From NCBI GenBank assembly GCA_965247525.1, contig OZ252015.1, forward strand, positions 248,001 through 312,000: DNA of 64,000 nt, given 5' to 3'. Source of the DNA: JAZKID01 sp965247525 (GTDB lineage Bacteria; Pseudomonadota; Alphaproteobacteria; Rhizobiales; UBA4765). Below, piece by piece: positions 61,302 through 64,000 of the stretch (within the stretch, counting starts at the first letter, position 1; each line of letters opens with the position of its first letter). Below the pieces are notes generated by a model. The model searched no databases. It was given only the letters and a program-made list of their open reading frames with translations, and was not told where the DNA came from. Made by a program: the position numbers and the translations under genes.

Positions 61302-61312
61302 GTTCGTTACAA
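61284..61312 (-). promoter_or_regulatory. Candidate nuoA promoter overlapping the upstream terminator
   Basis: On the minus strand, TTGTAA (61307-61312), a 17-bp spacer and TATACA (61284-61289), predicting a start about 25-30 bases before the nuoA ATG. It lies inside the hairpin that terminates the upstream accessory gene. A transcript starting here would lack the proximal arm and escape termination. Confidence 0.4.
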
Positions 61313-61342
61313 TCGTTGAAGATGGTATATGCGGTTTAAAAC

Positions 61343-61771
61343 TTAACCCTGCGGCGTCGTAATAACGACGTTTTGCATGTAATATCCTTTTAAACGCGAA
61401 ACTTTGAACATCTTTGAAAACTCATCATAACTTTTCTCGCCGCCATCTTTATAAAGCGCGTTGGCGATGGTCTCAATATCCCAGTTAATGTCGCTGTTTT
61501 TTAGATCGCGTACCTGAAATTTTGCGACTCCACGCCATTTTTCGGCTGATTCAAGTTTGGCCGCATATTGAGAAACATCGAGGCCTTTTGCAGCTACTTC
61601 CCTCAGCTCTGCTGGATTGAGCCAGCCATCCGATTTTTTGACAACTTGACCGTTACTTCCGCCCGATTGGCTATCATAAGATTTAAGCCACGCCACAAAC
61701 TCTTCTTTATTCAATTTTTTGTCTGAACCAGCGTGGCGGTTGAATTCTGCTTTATTGACCAAACTTGTCAT
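61343..61771 (-). CDS. Hypothetical protein with two degenerate EF-hand-like loops
   Basis: 142 residues, no signal peptide or membrane segment. Two places fit the second half of an EF-hand loop: SDKKLNKEEF (Asp17 to Glu24) and SDGWLNPAEL (Asp48 to Glu55), each with an acidic residue at loop position 5, a hydrophobic at 8 and Glu at 12. The first loop positions are not acidic, so calcium binding is uncertain. The C-terminal half (WRGVAKFQVRDLKN onward) is unrecognised. The gene is AT-richer than the nuo genes. It has a GGAG ribosome-binding site. Confidence 0.7.
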   Translation of the reverse strand: MTSLVNKAEFNRHAGSDKKLNKEEFVAWLKSYDSQSGGSNGQVVKKSDGWLNPAELREVAAKGLDVSQYAAKLESAEKWRGVAKFQVRDLKNSDINWDIETIANALYKDGGEKSYDEFSKMFKVSRLKGYYMQNVVITTPQG

Positions 61772-61860
61772 AGTAAAAACTCCATCTGTTTACTTGTGAT
61801 ATCAAAAAAAGACTTCCTTCACAAGAAAAGCGTGTATTTTCAGTTAATTTAAGAAATGAA

Positions 61861-62133
61861 TTAATCTGTCAAGAAACCAGATTTAGAGTTGTAGCGCTCG
61901 ATATCTTTAAAATCCGCAAGATACATATTCTGCCTATCTCGAGTGCGCTGGCTAAATAGCTCATCAACAATTGCTTGGATATGCTCGCTTTTGTAAAGGT
62001 AGTTGTCATAGCGCCAATGGCTATCCAAGCCATATTTTTGGAAATTAAAGCCAGAAGCCCTGCACGCCTTGCCAATTTTCATCAAATTTAGAAATTCGTC
62101 TTTTCTGGCTTTATAATACTTTTTTACGATCAA
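61861..62133 (-). CDS. Hypothetical 90-residue protein with TTG start
   Basis: I do not recognise this small Lys/Tyr/Asp-rich soluble protein. No in-frame ATG lies upstream before a stop (TGA at 62152-62154); the TTG at 62133 has AGGA five bases before it, so I use it. The gene is AT-rich, in the accessory island. The 193-bp gap between it and tRNA-Asp contains the tRNA terminator and otherwise nothing I can support. Confidence 0.55.
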   Translation of the reverse strand: MIVKKYYKARKDEFLNLMKIGKACRASGFNFQKYGLDSHWRYDNYLYKSEHIQAIVDELFSQRTRDRQNMYLADFKDIERYNSKSGFLTD

Positions 62134-62280
62134 GTATGTCCTGTATGAATATCAAAACTCTAATTCTGCAGGCATTTAACACAGACAGTTAAAGTTTAAA
62201 ACAGAAGCGCGCCAAAATAAATTGTTGATGCCTTTTAAAACAGTGCTGTGACCTGCCGCGCGCGATACGCGCTTGGCATC

Positions 62281-62313
62281 AAAAAGCTAAAATTCGTCCG
62301 CAGGACGAATTTT
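62281..62313 (-). terminator. Intrinsic terminator after tRNA-Asp
   Basis: A perfect 11-bp stem AAAATTCGTCC / GGACGAATTTT with a three-base loop, at 62289-62313. On the minus strand it is followed by TAGCTTTTT and lies 14 bases after the tRNA 3' end. The plus strand also has a T-rich tail, so it may work both ways. Confidence 0.8.
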
Positions 62314-62326
62314 TGTACATTTTTGA

Positions 62327-62403
62327 TGGCGCGGCTGACGGGGCTCGAACCCGCGACCTCCGGCGTGACAGGCCGGCACTCTAACCAACTGAGCTACAGC
62401 CGC
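62327..62403 (-). tRNA. tRNA-Asp (anticodon GTC)
   Basis: A 77-base cloverleaf. Acceptor GCGGCTG pairs with CAGCCGC; D arm with TAGCTCAGTTGGTTAGA; anticodon stem CCGGC/GCCGG around CTGTCAC; T arm GGGTTCGAGCCC; discriminator G and encoded CCA. It sits downstream of tRNA-Val on the same strand, an order common near lon and nuoA in alphaproteobacteria. Confidence 0.97.
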
Positions 62404-62471
62404 ACGAAGAGTGAAGCAGCGAGTTACGACTTGATGGTGTGCAATGTCAAGGTCAATGCCTGTCAATACGA

Positions 62472-63314
62472 TTACAAAATCTCTGGCACATGCAAAGCTC
62501 GGCGCATGCGATTGTAGGCAACGAAAGCCTCTGCCTCGAGCGGATTGGCGCGATAAAAGTATTTGTTGAGCTGTGCTGCGGTTTTTGGGTCTTTTGGATA
62601 GAGTTCACTACCAAGACCTGACAACCAATAAAACCTGCTGGCTTCACGCATCATTGCCGTATCGCCGTCCTGAAGTCCGGCCTTGATGCGATCATTTTGT
62701 TCTTTATGCATCGTCTCGTGATAAATCGCAGTAACGAGATCAGCTACCGTTTCGATATTGTTGGTATTCACATCGATCTGGTTGGTCTGCGGATTAAACT
62801 GGGCGATCAGGTCCGGGCTGTCGAGCTTGACCATATTTGGTGCTTCAGCAGTTGTCCCAAGCATTTTTGATGCAAGAATTGTTGAGGCCGAAGCCAGCCA
62901 GTCGACAACTTTTTGAGGGGCATTTTTTAAAGAGGCCCAAAGGTTGATGCCTTTCGCAACCGCACTCTTGGAAAGCGCCTGCACCGCGTTGGCCATTGCC
63001 TGCAGATAGCCACTCTCGTGCTGATAATTGGCACGTCGACGCTCAATGCTTGGCTGGTAGTTTTGAAAAATATCTTGAATGGAAATAATTTTATCAACAG
63101 CATTTGTGCTTTTAGATGCGGCAATGGTGTCAATTTTCGATGCACGTTCAAGGCCGTCAGATGCTTCGAGTTGCCAACCTTGATTTGGCTGTTCTTCGCT
63201 TGTGAAAACATTCGGCATTTCAAGCGCGGCCATCATCAATGCATCATCAAAAATTGATGTTAAGCCATCTGCGTGATCTGCCTGCGCGTTACATTTCGAC
63301 GTTTCAATGAACAT
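62472..63314 (-). CDS. Putative HExxH zinc metalloprotease in the tRNA-linked island
   Basis: 280 residues from ATG 63314, which has an AGGT ribosome-binding site. The longer frame runs back through tRNA-Val, and the ATG at 63332 lies 3 bases from the tRNA end, so both are rejected. There is a zincin motif HETMH at 199-203, preceded by a helix-like TVADLVTAIY. Downstream acidic residues in PLEAEAF (Glu260, Glu262) are third-ligand candidates, as in gluzincins. The N-terminal 180 residues are unrecognised; no signal peptide. AT-rich codon use. A role as an effector, toxin or housekeeping peptidase cannot be decided from sequence alone. Confidence 0.65.
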   Translation of the reverse strand: MFIETSKCNAQADHADGLTSIFDDALMMAALEMPNVFTSEEQPNQGWQLEASDGLERASKIDTIAASKSTNAVDKIISIQDIFQNYQPSIERRRANYQHESGYLQAMANAVQALSKSAVAKGINLWASLKNAPQKVVDWLASASTILASKMLGTTAEAPNMVKLDSPDLIAQFNPQTNQIDVNTNNIETVADLVTAIYHETMHKEQNDRIKAGLQDGDTAMMREASRFYWLSGLGSELYPKDPKTAAQLNKYFYRANPLEAEAFVAYNRMRRALHVPEIL

Positions 63315-63334
63315 TGAATACCTGAAATACATTT

Positions 63335-63409
<75 letters not shown>

Positions 63410-63440
63410 CACTGTCTCGACTTATACATAGCTGACGACA

Positions 63441-63468
63441 AAATAAAAGGCTCGCACGTGCGAGCCTT
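63441..63468 (-). terminator. Intrinsic terminator of the 72-residue gene
   Basis: A 22-base perfect palindrome, AAGGCTCGCAC / GTGCGAGCCTT (63447-63468), followed on the minus strand by TTATTTTG. It lies 24 bases after the stop at 63493 and before tRNA-Val. Confidence 0.8.
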
Positions 63469-63492
63469 AAAGTATTTTTACAAAGAAGTTCG

Positions 63493-63711
63493 TTACTGGG
63501 CTTGTGCGCGTTTCGAGCAAGGAATGCCGCCGCCGCATGGATTGCCATCTGAATCTTTACGGCTGCCAAAACTGTTTTTTTGCAAATTTTCGACAGCTGT
63601 TTTCACAATTGAAGTAAAAAAGCTTCCAAGTGACTCTAGTGTCGAACCTGCATTCGCAGCTGCTGCACGATCCGCTTTTTCTGCTGAACTTAAATCTCTA
63701 CTTGACCCCAT
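63493..63711 (-). CDS. Hypothetical 72-residue protein next to lon
   Basis: A small soluble protein with an Ala/Ser-rich N-terminal half and a C-terminal tail containing two Cys (GNPCGGGIPCSKR). I choose the ATG at 63711, which has GGAGG five bases upstream; the ATG at 63726 would bury that ribosome-binding site in coding sequence. Hyphomicrobiales usually have hupB between lon and these tRNAs; this is not HupB. A perfect inverted repeat precedes it. Function unknown. Confidence 0.6.
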   Translation of the reverse strand: MGSSRDLSSAEKADRAAAANAGSTLESLGSFFTSIVKTAVENLQKNSFGSRKDSDGNPCGGGIPCSKRAQAQ

Positions 63712-63737
63712 AATGGCCTCCATCAAATGTTTCTGTA

Positions 63738-63767
63738 CGTTAAGCTTAACTGAAATTAAGCTTAACG
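63738..63767. repeat. Perfect 12-bp inverted repeat between lon and the 72-residue gene
   Basis: CGTTAAGCTTAA / TTAAGCTTAACG around the six-base loop CTGAAA. On the minus strand it follows the lon stop by 53 bases and precedes the 72-residue gene start by 26. There is no T-run directly after it on that strand, so it could be a lon transcript-end hairpin, a stem in the next gene's leader, or a protein-binding site. Confidence 0.7.
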
Positions 63768-63820
63768 CAACAGTATTTTTGATAGGTTGCGCAACTAATT
63801 TTGATGAGTCAGGTCAAAAC

Positions 63821-64000
63821 TTAATGGTGCGCGGACGCTGCATCCTCAGCTTCGGCCTTACGATCAGCTTTAAGAGAGGCCTCCGTAATTTCCGGCTCTT
63901 CCCAGACGATTGGAACAGGCATGCGCACAAGTGCGTGCCTCAAAACCTCTTCCACGCGCGAAACCGGGACAATTTCAAGCCCGTTTTTCACGTTGTCAGG
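63821..64000 (-). CDS. lon: Lon protease, C-terminal fragment
   Basis: Only the last 59 residues are in the window, running off its end. The visible KNGLEIVPVSRVEEVLRHAL, followed by VRMPVPIVWEE, matches the end of the Lon proteolytic domain, after which alphaproteobacterial Lon has a short charged/Ala tail (here ending DAASAHH). Lon degrades misfolded and regulatory proteins in the cytoplasm. The position upstream of tRNA-Val, tRNA-Asp and nuoA is the conserved one. Confidence 0.85.
   Translation of the reverse strand, partial: PDNVKNGLEIVPVSRVEEVLRHALVRMPVPIVWEEPEITEASLKADRKAEAEDAASAHH

Overview
The window reads as a chromosomal segment of an alphaproteobacterium, most like the Hyphomicrobiales (Rhizobiales). 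Three runs of genes support this. The first is a tpiA-secG-pyrG-kdsA-eno-ftsB-like block. The second is a trp genes-lexA-comEC-gltX-gltA-lpxB/I/A-fabZ-lpxD-bamA-rseP-dxr-cdsA-uppS-frr-pyrH-tsf-rpsB block. The third is a dnaE-lolD-lolC/E-proS-DUF1467-epimerase-RNase J-birA-nuoN...nuoA block that points toward tRNA-Asp, tRNA-Val and lon. The LexA operators (GAAC-N7-GAAC) are also of the alphaproteobacterial type. Base composition looks moderate in the core and clearly AT-richer in the accessory genes at both edges; this was judged by eye, not computed.

Layout. 1-739: the end of an unrecognised AT-rich gene. 746-7153: mostly minus-strand housekeeping genes (ftsB-like, eno, an Inh-type inhibitor candidate, kdsA, pyrG, secG, tpiA), with queF on the plus strand. 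7256-12994: a tightly overlapping plus-strand operon of a PpiD-like foldase, trpE, a fused trpGD and trpC. 13126-14409: a very unusual Q/P/R-repeat, Y/G-rich protein under its own promoter. 14481-20277: SOS-controlled lexA, convergent comEC, then gltX and gltA. 20250-34296: a 14-gene minus-strand cluster running from rpsB to lpxB, covering translation, UMP kinase, ribosome recycling, isoprenoid and phospholipid precursors, outer membrane assembly and lipid A. 34665-44685: dnaE, a previously unlisted SOS-regulated 33-aa membrane microprotein, lolD, lolC/E, proS, an epimerase, RNase J and birA. 44699-61251: a complete 14-subunit complex I operon (nuoA to nuoN) with four inserted genes: a methyltransferase, a small membrane protein, a lipoprotein and a secreted protein. 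61343-63820: an AT-rich accessory island threaded with tRNA-Asp and tRNA-Val. 63821-64000: the C-terminus of Lon.

How the genes work together. The core makes and assembles the envelope: KdsA, LpxA/D/I/B and FabZ for lipopolysaccharide; BamA, Lol and SecG for export; UppS and CdsA for lipid precursors. It also supplies respiration (Nuo) and central metabolism (enolase, triose-phosphate isomerase, citrate synthase). Two promoters share one design, with a LexA box inside the -35/-10 spacer. One drives lexA itself; the other drives a 33-residue membrane peptide just upstream of the replicative polymerase gene dnaE. The second is the most attractive candidate for an undescribed system, because it resembles in size, topology and control (not in demonstrated sequence) the SOS cell-division inhibitor SidA of Caulobacter. 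Other candidates are the methyltransferase translationally coupled between nuoC and nuoD, the low-complexity repeat protein between trpC and lexA, and the tRNA-linked island that includes a HExxH putative metalloprotease.
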